Source of the DNA: Candidatus Nitrosocosmicus franklandus
GTDB lineage: Archaea; Thermoproteota; Nitrososphaeria; Nitrososphaerales; Nitrososphaeraceae
Assembly: GCF_900696045.1 (NCBI RefSeq)
Contig: NZ_LR216287.1
Span: 992,001 to 1,056,000 of the forward strand
Length of the DNA: 64,000 nt
Direction: 5' to 3'
Shown here: one piece after another, positions 38,106 through 47,797 of the stretch
Numbering within the stretch: position 1 is the first letter of the stretch
Layout: each line of letters opens with the position of its first letter
The notes under the pieces: generated by a model
Told to the model about the DNA's origin: nothing
Seen by the model: the letters and a program-made list of their open reading frames with translations, nothing else
Databases searched by the model: none
Position numbers and translations under genes: made by a program

Positions 38106-38698
38106 GCATAATGACAAATGTCAACATGCATAGTAATAATGACAATGTATGCGAATCTAAGATAGGAGAACAATTATCCAACATACAAAAAGTAAGACAA
38201 TTGATCAAGATACTTAATACAGGAAATTTGGAAAATGTAGAGAATTTAATACATGACGAGTATTTCAATCATGAATCTCATATCGATGCATCCTCTATGC
38301 AGAGCCTTCCAGAAAACATCTCTCAACAGATTGAAAAGCGAAACAAGCTCATGGGTCCCAGCGAGTTCATTGACACGGTAAAATCATTACGAAATGCATT
38401 TACTGATCTTACATATGACGAAAAAGAAATCCACTCAGACAATAACACAGTCATAGGACGTTACACCGTCAGTGGAAAACATACTGGACAGTTTTTTATA
38501 TTCCCCCCCACAGGTCACAATTTTAGATATGAGGCGGTTCATATCTATAGATTTCAGGATGGTAAGATCAGGGAACACAAAGCCGTACGTGATGATTTGT
38601 CTTTTATGTACCAACTTGGATTCATAGTTCCAACATCACAATATGAATCATTATTTAGACTGTGGAAGGGAGTTAGTAAGCGCAGAGATGACGTATAA
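38102..38698 (+). CDS. SnoaL-like ester cyclase family protein
   Basis: A 198-residue protein. It starts at GTG 38102, overlapping the previous stop by four bases, or at ATG 38111. The SnoaL/NTF2-like fold is clear: KVRQLIKILNTGNLENVENLIHDEYFNHE, GPSEFIDTVKSLRNAFTDL, then RYTVSGKHTGQFFIFPPTGHNF and FQDGKIREHKAVRDD. Such proteins cyclise polyketides or hydrolyse/isomerise small organic molecules. Here a detoxifying role under MarR is a guess. The 3' end overlaps the next gene by 11 bases. Confidence 0.82.
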   Translation: MSIMTNVNMHSNNDNVCESKIGEQLSNIQKVRQLIKILNTGNLENVENLIHDEYFNHESHIDASSMQSLPENISQQIEKRNKLMGPSEFIDTVKSLRNAFTDLTYDEKEIHSDNNTVIGRYTVSGKHTGQFFIFPPTGHNFRYEAVHIYRFQDGKIREHKAVRDDLSFMYQLGFIVPTSQYESLFRLWKGVSKRRDDV

Positions 38699-39164
38699 CG
38701 TGAATAATATGTCTAACAACGACGAACTTGCATTGCAGTCTCTATATAGAAAAAAAATCGAAGGATGGAATGAAGGAAACGGTCGAAAGTTTGCAGAACC
38801 ATACACGGAAGATGCAGATTTTATCGGATTTGATGGTACCTACTTGTTTGGTCGTAGAGAGATTGCAGAATTTCATCAAATGCTTTTTGACAGGTTTCTA
38901 AGAGGAACTCGTTTAATAGCAAAAATTAAGAGCATTAGATTTCCGGTCTCGAATGTTGCTATCATAGTTGGAATAAGTGGAACAATCGAGGCCAATCAGA
39001 AAAGAATTAACCCTGATAGAAATTCTATACATACAATAGTTGCTATAAATAATGAACATGATGGAAAATGGGGCTTTACTACCTTCCAAAATACTAGAGC
39101 AACATATATTGGACGGCCTGAAAAAGTTTCACAATTGACTAAGGAGATCGAACAAATAGAATAA
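38688..39164 (+). CDS. DUF4440/SnoaL-like protein
   Basis: A 158-residue protein from ATG 38688 (MTYNVNN); ATG 38709 (MSNNDEL) is the next choice. It is an NTF2-like fold of the SgcJ/EcaC type: LQSLYRKKIEGWNEGNGRKFAEPYTEDADFIGFDG, then GRREIAEFHQMLFDRFLRGT. The overlap with the ester-cyclase gene means co-translation. A third NTF2-like protein lies at 40425-40802. The ligand is unknown. Confidence 0.82.
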   Translation: MTYNVNNMSNNDELALQSLYRKKIEGWNEGNGRKFAEPYTEDADFIGFDGTYLFGRREIAEFHQMLFDRFLRGTRLIAKIKSIRFPVSNVAIIVGISGTIEANQKRINPDRNSIHTIVAINNEHDGKWGFTTFQNTRATYIGRPEKVSQLTKEIEQIE

Positions 39165-39364
39165 ATAACCTACAGGTCGATTCAAATACCTGTAGAGAAT
39201 ATGCAACAATTACAAACATATCCTATGTTTTGTAGTTAATCTTCATATCCATTCGAATCTGAATAGACATGTTCTAATTTCCGTGAAACAATAATATGAT
39301 CACTAGATCAATATCGAAGATGATCTAATTAGGTAAGCTTGCGAAATCAAATGATATCCTTCTT

Positions 39365-39622
39365 TCAAATTTCCTTTACTTTATGAGAGATTAAATCTAT
39401 ATCGCTGTCAGAAAATTTGAATCTGTCAACAAGTTTATGATTCTCTAAAAGATAAAAAGATAATTTCTTGTTTTGCAGTACAGGAGGTTCGACACTTGAA
39501 AATTCATCGATGAATTTTTCTCCAATGGAGGGATAGCCAAATGACATCCCCGCTATATTACGATACTTCCTATGATCATGACAGTCCTTCGGACTTGTGG
39601 GAGCCAATAAAGTAGCCAGCAA
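39365..39622 (-). CDS. Hypothetical protein, possibly a gene remnant
   Basis: A frame of 85 codons starting at TTG. The part after Met 26 (MSFGYPSIGEKFIDEF... SFYLLENHKLVDRFKFSDSDIDLISHKVKEI) looks like real protein; the first 25 residues do not. It may be the C-terminal end of a longer gene whose upstream part decayed. Family unknown. Confidence 0.35.
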   Translation of the reverse strand: MLATLLAPTSPKDCHDHRKYRNIAGMSFGYPSIGEKFIDEFSSVEPPVLQNKKLSFYLLENHKLVDRFKFSDSDIDLISHKVKEI

Positions 39623-39650
39623 GAATAGTTATCTACCTCGGCATCAAATC

Positions 39651-39815
39651 CTAATATTGATACTTTCCACTTTTAGTAATTATTCCTACCCATTCAACCG
39701 ATGATGAGTCATGGGTAAGAACTATTTCCGTGCGTTTAGTATGACCAGAGGTAAAGAGATATAGTTGAATTCGCTTTGTATGTTCTCCCCCATACAATTC
39801 CACTTGACGCACCAT
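39651..39815 (-). CDS. Small 54-residue hypothetical protein
   Basis: The ATG at 39815 opens MVRQVELYGGEHTKRIQLYL, continuing TSGHTKRTEIVLTHDSSSVEWVGIITKSG to TAG at 39651. The alternating beta pattern with W suggests a compact beta domain. The coding-like composition supports it; no family known. It may be a fragment, as the downstream frame at 39365-39622 is on the same strand. Confidence 0.45.
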   Translation of the reverse strand: MVRQVELYGGEHTKRIQLYLFTSGHTKRTEIVLTHDSSSVEWVGIITKSGKYQY

Positions 39816-40424
39816 GAACTCTGGTGGAAGATAGGATAATTATGTGGTAATGATATTTTGTTCTAAGCTAGAATTTGTGATAAAGGTGAAGATTGACGAT
39901 GAGCTTTCCAAACAAGTCTTTGCAATTATAATTGTATCATGAAGAAACTTCAATTGTCTAAAAGTTTCCCTGGGAGTAGCTGGCGACTTTATAACAAGAT
40001 AAACTCTGTCATCCTAGTCGTTTCAGAAGATAAAATGTTAGTTTATCTTTGTTCTTGCAGGAAAAAAGAACGCCAGATAGACTTTCAAATTAAGTTATTT
40101 AAAAAGCTCTTGATATTTAATCAGCCTGATAAGTACAACTCATCTGCATAGAATTGCACTTTGTGACTATATTTTATTTTAAGATATAATAAAGTCTCAA
40201 AAGAAGCATACAAGTCCAGTATAAGGACAGGAATCAGCAATAGAACGGAGATAACGAACTAAATAGATTAGTCAGTTGTGTTATTTTATAGATTTTAGGA
40301 AAGATGGTATCCATTGAAATGCAGAAACACGTTGTCACTAGACTGATGATTTATAGAAGAACGACTATCACCTTTTACCATGAAAACAAGTTTAATTTAC
40401 TGAGTTGTGAAATAAATAGGGAAC
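39816..40424. other. Spacer
   Basis: About 609 bp. A 70-codon plus-strand frame at 39939-40151 is Lys-rich and featureless and is not supported as a gene. Confidence 0.35.
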
Positions 40425-40802
40425 ATGTCCAAATTTTCTACTCCTGAAGATTTGCTCAATTCTCAAGTGAAGGAAGTCAATAAAGGAAATATAGACTTCT
40501 TGATGACATTATACGAAAACGACGTCTGCTTTGCAAATCAACCAGGTCAAGTTGTTAAAGATAAAGAACTCATCTGTAAGGCATTCCATGAATTGATTAA
40601 CAAGGGAATTAAACTAGATGCAAGAGCTAAAAGGGTTTATTATGTGGACAATCTGGCTCTTTTAATAACGGAATGGTCTCTTAATGGTAGAGAGTCAGAC
40701 GGTACGCCTATCAATCATACAGGTAATGGTACAATTGTTTTTCGTCGCCAGCCTGATAACACATGGTTAATGGTCATAGAGAACCCCTGGGGAACGAACT
40801 AA
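40425..40802 (+). CDS. DUF4440/SnoaL-like (NTF2-fold) protein
   Basis: A 125-residue protein: TPEDLLNSQVKEVNKGNIDFLMTLYENDVCFANQPGQVVKDKELICKAF, then LLITEWSLNGRESDGTPINHTGNGTIVFRRQPDNTWLMVIENPWG. This is the standard YybH-type DUF4440 pattern with cone-shaped pocket residues Trp and Asn. It is expressed alone. It shares its fold with the two operon proteins at 38102-39164 but is not close in sequence. Confidence 0.82.
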   Translation: MSKFSTPEDLLNSQVKEVNKGNIDFLMTLYENDVCFANQPGQVVKDKELICKAFHELINKGIKLDARAKRVYYVDNLALLITEWSLNGRESDGTPINHTGNGTIVFRRQPDNTWLMVIENPWGTN

Positions 40803-40828
40803 TTTTTGAAAACAAGAAGTATTATTTC

Positions 40829-41505
40829 GGCCCTGTTAACTTAAGTGTAAATCACATACTTATTATGATAATCTAAAAATAGATTCAACCAATTCTGTAC
40901 ATGCATTAGTTTACAATTCCTCATTCTGCAAGGAAAATAGTCATCGAAACTTTCGGTTCTATCCTTTATGTATTGCATCTTTCTTTCAATCAGGCTTTTC
41001 TCTAATGAAGAATGAAGATGATGATCGAGTTTTAGGAATCGACACGCTTGAGGATACCATGTCCCGCCATCTGTAGAAACTGGATGTTTTCCATGTATCT
41101 TAATCAAACTATAAAGGAACCTCTCTGCAACAAAGATGTTTCTCTCTTTAGAGATGGATAGTGCGAGAATTTGCCTGTTTTCTGGTTCAATTGTAACCCA
41201 CAACCAAATGTACTCGGGTCCAACTTTAATTAATGTCTCGTCTACGATAAATTCTGAAATCCTTTTACTTTTTGATAATATCTTTCTAGGATGGTGTTTC
41301 TGAATCCACTTCCAGATTGCAACGTGGCTTCGTCTGATTTTATGTAAGAAAAACATGGCTTTGGAAACACTTCTAGTTGACAGTCCAAGAAAGTACAAAT
41401 ACAAAGCACGACTAATGTCTAACGAAGATGTTCTGTTTCTTTTAACAAACATATCTGAAATAGGACATCTTCAAGCTATAGATTTTTCGTCAAGTTAACA
41501 GTGCC
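40829..41505 (-). mobile_element. IS6-like insertion sequence, copy C (divergent)
   Basis: A 677-bp element with ends GGCCCTGTTAAC (40829-40840) and GTTAACAGTGCC (41494-41505). The flanks are ATTATTTC (40821-40828) and ATCATTTC (41506-41513), an 8-bp target duplication with one mismatch. It is clearly related to copies A and B, but more diverged and probably older. Confidence 0.88.
40841..41452 (-). CDS. IS6-like DDE transposase, divergent subtype
   Basis: A 203-residue intact frame with the same catalytic triad context as the other copies: VDETLIKVG, VSTDGGTWYP and SLIERKMQYIKDRTESFDDYFPC. The N terminus differs (MFVKRNRTSSLDISRAL) and the C terminus ends YVIYT. The core is strongly conserved, so it may still be active. 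Most differences lie outside the catalytic region. Confidence 0.88.
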   Translation of the reverse strand: MFVKRNRTSSLDISRALYLYFLGLSTRSVSKAMFFLHKIRRSHVAIWKWIQKHHPRKILSKSKRISEFIVDETLIKVGPEYIWLWVTIEPENRQILALSISKERNIFVAERFLYSLIKIHGKHPVSTDGGTWYPQACRFLKLDHHLHSSLEKSLIERKMQYIKDRTESFDDYFPCRMRNCKLMHVQNWLNLFLDYHNKYVIYT

Positions 41506-41926
41506 ATCATTTCTGATTTGTTGATTCATAGTAAACGTGGCTCTTATGGTTTAGGAAAAGTAACTTTTGGAACTGAATTTATGTCGTTCTCACTCTAACT
41601 AATTTTTTAAATAAGGTACATTAAATTTCAGTATTTGTAATATAAAAACATCTAATCCAAATACAATAGGAAGACTTGCTCATTATTGACGATATAGCCA
41701 ACCTACTGCATCAAGTTGTATTACTAACGTTCCTAGTGTATAGCATACGATATATTTAGGATCGTTCATGGATGATATTCTAAACTTACTTTTTTATTAA
41801 CAAAACAGACTATAGATTCAATGATTAGATTGATTGTTAATATCGGATTGGATTGGATTGGATTGCTGATGTCTGTTATTTTGATAGTTTGATTACCCCA
41901 TTCGAACACAGTCATTATTTATATAC
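41506..41926. other. Spacer with a short tandem repeat
   Basis: About 421 bp, containing GGATT repeated four times at 41845-41864 and no gene. Confidence 0.4.
41845..41864. repeat. GGATT tandem repeat, four units
   Basis: A perfect 5-bp microsatellite in non-coding DNA between copy C and the PRC-barrel gene. Confidence 0.9.
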
Positions 41927-42187
41927 TTAGAATGTATCCTCAATGGAAGTGGCAGGATCATCATAGTATTTGTTTTCAGCTTCTTGCTCTGAAACATTAA
42001 ATCGAACTACATAGCCATCAAAACTTTCCACTTTACCTTGTGGAATACAAAACTTCTCCTTTTCAACTATTCCTCTTTCAACAATAACATTGCCATTAGA
42101 TATATCTTGGACCTCTCCAAAATCAGCATCGAAAAGTCCCCTTGCCTCTTTATTAATTGCATCATTCCAATCGATATCTGAAATCAT
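41927..42187 (-). CDS. PRC-barrel-like protein
   Basis: An 86-residue protein: IDWNDAINKEARGLFDADFGEVQDISNGNVIVERGIVEKEKFCIPQGKVESFDGYVVRFNVSEQEAENKY. The G-x-VxDxxxNxVxVxxG strand pattern with Ile-Pro before the last strand is that of PRC-barrel domains. These small domains act in RNA processing or stress. Single-gene unit. Confidence 0.75.
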   Translation of the reverse strand: MISDIDWNDAINKEARGLFDADFGEVQDISNGNVIVERGIVEKEKFCIPQGKVESFDGYVVRFNVSEQEAENKYYDDPATSIEDTF

Positions 42188-43529
42188 GGTTCAATTTAAT
42201 AAACATAATATATAAAGGGTAACAATTTTGTAACTTCAAATGGTAATTGTAATCCAATCAAATATATCAACAAAAAATATCCCATATTATTCCAACTTGA
42301 TAATATGATTTTAGACGACCTATCCCAAAATCCAATCAACATTTGACCATGTGTTGCACGCATATATACCCAAACCTTAGTGATCCAGAAGTATTCTGCC
42401 CGTTAGAAATAATTATTCACATAATTTTAAATCATGCTGATACCACAAATTCAGAAAAAAATTATGTCAAGACAGAAACCGATTTACAACTACAACGATT
42501 CTTTTAATATCAAATTAAGCATAGGTATGAGAGATGTCAAGATCACATGTGTTTGAGTAATGTTCCTAGCTAATTTTGCAGAAGGACAAAGCATCGGTAA
42601 ATCCTTTTATACCCTGCGCTATTATCCAGTACGCTTTGTTTTTATATTAATGAATGATTTGTTATGTTTGTATCAGTATAATGGTTGTTCATTATCAATG
42701 CTATTTCCGGTACTAATCCAACTTCCTAAACTAATTCAGTATTTTTCCTTACTCGCATAGAATTTAATAAACCCATTAAATGAGGCACCAGCATCCCCCA
42801 TAAGTAATATGAAGGAGGAAATTATGCATATCTTCCTAGCAAGTTATGCATATTACAGATAGTCTGAGGTTTACTGATTGGAACGTGTAGTACTACCTTA
42901 ACGCGTGAGTGTAGTACAATGAACTTTAGTGCGATCGCACATAACAATTAGCTGTAAATCCCAGTGAGATGAAAATCAAACGGATATACTGTGATACTGT
43001 AAGAAACGAGTATTTGAGATTTTGATCATTTATAAATGTTTCGTGGTATAGATATATTAAGGATAATTCATTAAACGATTGTGTCGCATGCGATACATTT
43101 ATTTCGTGCTTGAAAAGTATATAAAAAATTATTAATTTTCCAGTGAGAGAAAGCTTTGCAATCTTTTGATTGCTGAAGCATATATTATATCATACATTAA
43201 TAAGAATATAAATAAAACAAATATTTTGGTTCAGTCAAGTTTATTTGAACAATATCTTACAATTGTTCTGATATCAATCTGTTAATCTACCAGCCATTAA
43301 CCGAATAGAGCTATACGATAGCAATAGTTTTCGGTTAGAATAAGGGAGTTCTGATAATAATAGGCATATACGGCAAGAAAAACATTTTAAGACAGACAAA
43401 ATTGAAATTCGATGTTAAAGAACATAAATTCGATGTTGAAAAATACCGTAAATCTATATTCAATATCTAATAATAATTTTGGAGATAGATCGATATTTTA
43501 TGATATAGGAAATAGGAAATAGAAAAAAT
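42188..43529. other. Long spacer with an IS5-like end
   Basis: About 1.34 kb. It holds an isolated IS5-type end at 42317-42332. A 66-codon frame at 42560-42760 has a hydrophobic, low-quality composition. No gene supported; the rest shows no strong structure. Confidence 0.4.
42317..42332. repeat. Solo IS5-like terminal repeat
   Basis: GACCTATCCCAAAATC matches the left end of the IS at 2124-3070 (GAACCTATCCCAAAATT) over 13 consecutive bases. The rest of the element is absent. Confidence 0.45.
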
Positions 43530-44012
43530 CTAACTCTGAGCTGCTGCGCTGCTACCACTGTTTATTTGGCTTTGAATGTTGATGTTGTTGCCAGAGTCCA
43601 CCGTATCTCTACCGGATACTGCCAAGCTGTTCTGCTCGTTTGATTGAGATTGGCTAATGATTTGTTCTGCAGAATTACCACCTTTTCCATTATCATCATC
43701 ATCACCACCACCCTGTTGTGCTAATGCGTTGTTGCCAGTATTCTTTTGGTTCTGGAAGCTAAGGTTATTACATGACACAAATGTTCCACTTCCAGATATA
43801 CAGAGTGCGTTTTAGACAGAAGCTTGTGATTGAGATATTGTTTGCTGAGCTACATTTCATTTTTTCTTCTTTTTAGTTGCAAATGCATCATTATCCAGAG
43901 CCACCGATGGGCTGGTGATTAATGCCAAAGCGACCACTATTGCGATCGATGCGACAATGAATTTGCTTTTGTTTTTGTTGTGAATATTTTTTGTTTTGTA
44001 CATACCAGTCAT
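43530..44012 (-). pseudogene. Asn/Gln-rich secreted protein with two nonsense codons
   Basis: From ATG 44012 a single frame of 161 codons runs to the TAG at 43530 with only two internal stops: TGA at 43857-43859 and TAA at 43812-43814. The signal peptide is good (KSKFIVASIAIVVALALITS... ALDNDAFA). The mature part is Gln/Asn/Ser-rich (NVAQQTISQSQASV, NNLSFQNQKNTGNNALAQQ, GGGDDDDNGKGG, INSGSSAAAQS). Both stops could be C-to-T or similar point changes from Gln/Arg codons. With no frameshift this is either a young pseudogene or readthrough. The downstream ATG at 43778 would give a protein with no signal. Confidence 0.8.
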
Positions 44013-44221
44013 TCTTTAGAAAAAATATGTGGAATTTGCTAACTAGTTGCAATACTCTAATATTCTATCAATTTTAGAATTGTTAATGTAAAGATTGAAA
44101 GTATAAGAATCCAACATCCAATAGTACTGCTGTGTAGAATTTATTTCGATAAAGATATTTTAACCGGATTTTAAGAAAGAAGAAAATAATTTCTGCAAAA
44201 ATTCTTGGCCTAAAAAAAAGA

Positions 44222-44794
44222 TTATGGTTGTTTGAATCCTTCGGTGTATGTTATCCTCCTACCTGTTACTCCGGCTACAATGATTTGAATTCCAATAACT
44301 AGTAGTGCTATTGAGATTAATAGGCCTGCTACCACAGCTCCAAGTAATGGGGAGGCAAAAATAAGTATGGATACACCAATACCAAAGATACCTGCAGCAA
44401 TGCTAAAAGCCCGTGATCCTTTACCCACAGTTTTGTCACTTATACCATGAACTATTCTCGATATTCCATCAAATAACAGGGCGACGGAAATCAATATGAC
44501 AACAAATAGTGCGGCATCAATTGGAAAAGCCAATGCTATAATTGCAACTATCAATACAAGAATTCCTAATCCAATTGTGCTCCATCTAGATGAACCAGAT
44601 AATGGTGCAAAAATTCCAACCAATATTCGTTCAATCCCTGTAAAGAATAAAATTATGGCCAAAATATACACAACAGAGATAAAAGCAAACGCAGGAAAGA
44701 ATAATGCAATAATGGAAAGTATTAGTGCAATAATTCCTAAACCTATTTGCAGTGCTCTCATCCAACTAGGCGATTTTGATTCAGATACGGTCAT
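44222..44794 (-). CDS. HdeD-family (DUF308) membrane protein, second paralogue
   Basis: A 190-residue, six-helix membrane protein closely matching the gene at 35242-35805: SPSWMRALQIGLGIIALILS, ERILVGIFAPLSGSSRW, LLFDGISRIVHGISDK. The family is linked to acid or envelope stress in bacteria; no such evidence exists here. The two copies 9 kb apart suggest a duplication before or after insertion of intervening DNA. It appears monocistronic. Confidence 0.85.
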   Translation of the reverse strand: MTVSESKSPSWMRALQIGLGIIALILSIIALFFPAFAFISVVYILAIILFFTGIERILVGIFAPLSGSSRWSTIGLGILVLIVAIIALAFPIDAALFVVILISVALLFDGISRIVHGISDKTVGKGSRAFSIAAGIFGIGVSILIFASPLLGAVVAGLLISIALLVIGIQIIVAGVTGRRITYTEGFKQP

Positions 44795-45389
44795 ACTACG
44801 AAGAAGAGAACATGTGTATTTAAGGTTTATTTGTCAGGTAACAAGTTAGATTTACTTTATTTAATTATTTGGAATAATTGTAACAGTTTAAGGATTAACA
44901 AAAAAGGTTGACGATAGCACTCAAATATATTGAAGGAAAGATTGGATAATATTTGAATATATTTGAGGATTCTGACATTATTAAAAATAGTTTGTAAATA
45001 CATAATCTCTTCATAGAACTCAAATTATTTTTAAACAATGGATTAAATCGTGATTGATATGAATATTTGTGGGTGTGAATTGCAAACCTGATCAGGTTAG
45101 CTCGACATGGAATGTGGCAAAAACGTTAAAATTCAGATTCACCAAATTATCATTATCATTGTGAGTATCATTAAGTTCAACATGGTGAGAATAGGGTAAG
45201 TTTGTATAAGCAACAAATTGTTATCGTCAGTGTGGACAACTCTACGATAAATAAAGAAAATTACTCGATAGCCTTTGTTCAAAAAAAATCAAATCAGCTG
45301 CGTTTGTATTTGATTCTAATGGCAAATCATCCCAAGTATCATGTATTAACCTAGTCTTGCTGAATATGGAGGCTTGTCAAAATAAGGAT
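44795..45389. other. Spacer with a weak open stretch
   Basis: A plus-strand frame of about 64 codons without an ATG (IVIVSVDNSTINKENYSIAF...) ends near 45354. It may be decayed coding DNA. Confidence 0.3.
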
Positions 45390-45644
45390 CTAGGATGCCC
45401 TATCATTAGTATCAAGACTCTTCGTGTAGAAGTCAATTTTATCTTCTAATATCTTATGCTCATTCCTGATATTATTAAGCGAAATAGAATCTTGTCGATT
45501 GTGCTTACGAACTCCTATCACAGGTCCGCTGCAATAATCACATATATCTAAAATTACGTCATAGTAAACCTCTTTCTGTTTGTCAAGCGTAACTATTTTT
45601 AATGGCATAATTACGATCGGTGTGTTACATATACGACACTTCAT
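45390..45644 (-). CDS. Small zinc-ribbon protein
   Basis: An 84-residue protein with two Cys pairs, MKCRICN at the start and DICDYCSG at about 34-41, making one zinc-binding site. A charged helix follows (NNIRNEHKILEDKIDFYTKSL). It is probably cytoplasmic and could bind nucleic acid or protein. No family assigned. Confidence 0.65.
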   Translation of the reverse strand: MKCRICNTPIVIMPLKIVTLDKQKEVYYDVILDICDYCSGPVIGVRKHNRQDSISLNNIRNEHKILEDKIDFYTKSLDTNDRAS

Positions 45645-46450
45645 ACATACTAAATAGTGATTACTGCTAATAAACCACTATAAGTACAGAATATTTCAGG
45701 TTACAATTACTTTGATTTCTATTATTACGTCTTTCAAATAATAATACCTACCATATAGACTGCGTATCAAGTTGCTGTCCATCCTATGATCAACATTTAG
45801 CAAGAATATTCGATTCAGTTGGCAGGGCAAAAGGTAAGAAGTAATACTGCTACCACCTAAGAAACTACACAAAGGAAAGAACTGTTAAATAAATATCAGT
45901 AATAAATTTCTTTGTTGGGATCAATATTCTATAGATCGTATTATTCTAATCCTGTATGCAGTTCATACCAAAATCCGAGACATATACTTGAGTAGATTGG
46001 AGACATCTAAAGCCCTTAAAACGCATCCAACCATAATACGTTAATTATTATATCAGCCCCTTTTTAAGAAAAAATTAACAATCGTAGGTAGATGGCTTTA
46101 TTCGTAAACAATCTCCAGCGTAAATAATAAATTGTCAACTCTCTCTGGCAGTTAATATATAGTTTATCTTAACAGAGTATCGGTTTACTCTTGAAAAAAA
46201 TCCTTTTTTAGTAACCAAAGTTTATAATAACTGAAACGTATTTTCTAGAGCATGGTATTACAAAATCCTCAGATTCTATTGTATTAGATTATGAGCCGAT
46301 TTAAATCCATAACTAAGGGATTATATTATGGGGAGAGACATCATTTGACTGCATTAATTAGAATCAGGCGGACGGGGATCAGAAATAGTAAATACAAATA
46401 GAACTCCCTTATATCTAGGGGCTGCAGCATGTACCGGTATTGCAGGGATT
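45645..46450. other. Long spacer
   Basis: About 806 bp. Its 3' end (from about 46357) is open in frame with the next gene and encodes a likely membrane helix. Nothing else supported. Confidence 0.4.
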
Positions 46451-46756
46451 TTGCATCTTATGTTTGTTCCAAGCTCTATTCCTGCAGGTATCCAATATAC
46501 GGCGATATTTTTGATTTCGGGCCTGGCACAGCTTTTTTGGGTTTTACCAATGGCAAGAAGATGGGGCAGGATTTGGTATGTTATCGGATTTGCGGGTACG
46601 GCTGTGTTAGTGGGATTAACTGGTTATGTGATTATAGAATCGATTAAGAATCCACAGATAACGCCGCCGGGTGTACTTGAACTGGCAATTATGATAGAAA
46701 TATTCCAGATATTATACGTCATAATCACTGGAATAGTCATATTTGCTAGAAGATAG
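46451..46756 (+). CDS. Multi-span membrane protein with an unclear start
   Basis: A 101-residue frame starting at TTG 46451, with three membrane helices (QYTAIFLISGLAQLFWVLP, WYVIGFAGTAVLVGLTGYVII, AIMIEIFQILYVIITGIVIF). The same frame is open upstream to about 46357 and encodes NTNRTPLYLGAAACTGIAGI, which looks like a genuine first helix. No ATG, GTG or TTG precedes that part. Either the true start was lost by mutation, or a rare start codon is used. Function unknown. Confidence 0.6.
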   Translation: MHLMFVPSSIPAGIQYTAIFLISGLAQLFWVLPMARRWGRIWYVIGFAGTAVLVGLTGYVIIESIKNPQITPPGVLELAIMIEIFQILYVIITGIVIFARR

Positions 46757-47428
46757 TATTTGCGTATCACAAGCTGGACCAACTGATAGAATAAACATGC
46801 AAGATTGAGTTTGCAATCGTTATAATCGGTTACTTACCATCTGAAGCTTTTTTGTATAAACCAGTTGTGTTAAGGATACTTTTCCTTATATAGTATATAC
46901 AACTAATTAGCATGATTTTAAATTCCTTATTTTAGCACCGGTAGGATACTTACACGCGAACACCATTCAAGAATAATGGACATTAAACAATTTGAAAACA
47001 AATCTCTGGAAATCGTTTGAATTATGAAAAAATAATAGTATTAAGATCATGCACATAAACAATAATTTTGATGTTTAATCTTTAATGATAATTCTGCTTT
47101 TCGCATTTATTTTTTTAAAAATACATACAAGTTCTTATGCCATTGTTCTTGTTTCTTCTTTACATTTTTTAGTCATCTTTTAACTGAAAAAATATTTTTC
47201 TCAAGCATCCATTCAACAATATATATAGATGCATCGTCAAGTCTAAAGCATATACCATTCTATGTTTAACAGATAAAATAGTAAATTACACAAGATAATT
47301 GAAGATACTGTTTTTTCTACACTATTTTTTATAAATGAACATAAATGTTTGGATTAAAACACCTAGTGACTAGTAAAGTGGAAAACAATAGTGGTAAACA
47401 CATATACGTGCTACATAATCGGATAACT
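46757..47428. other. Spacer
   Basis: About 672 bp. TTTTTTATAAATG near 47323-47335 resembles a box A for the downstream gene. Nothing else supported. Confidence 0.4.
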
Positions 47429-47797
47429 ATGTCTGAATATATACGTATTAGAGCCCTATTTACCATTGAAAAAGACAATGTTGAACAATATAAAGAGCTA
47501 ATGAAAGAAATGAGCAATATGGTTGAGACCCATGAACCAACTACATTAGTATATGAGGTTTATTTTAACGAAGATGGGACAAAATGTATGGTTCACGAGA
47601 CATATGTAGATTCTACTGCGGTATTAGCCCATAACTTCAGCACTGCTTCAAAAACAATTCTTCCCAGAATATTCAAAATATCAAAATTGGTTTCTCTGGA
47701 TGTTTATGGTAATCCCAATAGTGAATTAAAAAAGCTGTTAAAAAGATTTAATTCACAGATATTTACCTTGTATACCGGATTCGATAGGAAAAATTGA
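47429..47797 (+). CDS. Antibiotic-biosynthesis-monooxygenase-like (quinol monooxygenase type) protein
   Basis: A 122-residue ABM-fold protein from ATG 47429 (MSEYIRIRALF). An upstream ATG at 47345 adds 28 residues that fit no domain. The ferredoxin-like fold shows in RALFTIEKDNVEQYKELMKEMSNMVETHEPTTLVYEVYFNEDGTKCMVHETYVDSTAVLAH. These small dimers often act as monooxygenases on quinols or remain uncharacterised. Stands alone. Confidence 0.7.
   Translation: MSEYIRIRALFTIEKDNVEQYKELMKEMSNMVETHEPTTLVYEVYFNEDGTKCMVHETYVDSTAVLAHNFSTASKTILPRIFKISKLVSLDVYGNPNSELKKLLKRFNSQIFTLYTGFDRKN

Noticed and set aside
39939-40151. 70-codon plus-strand frame
   Set aside because: The composition is Lys/Phe/Leu-rich as expected by chance in AT-rich DNA, with no promoter or domain.
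42560-42760. 66-codon hydrophobic frame
   Set aside because: Tyr/Phe/Leu-rich without a clear signal or membrane topology; it looks like chance in a long spacer.
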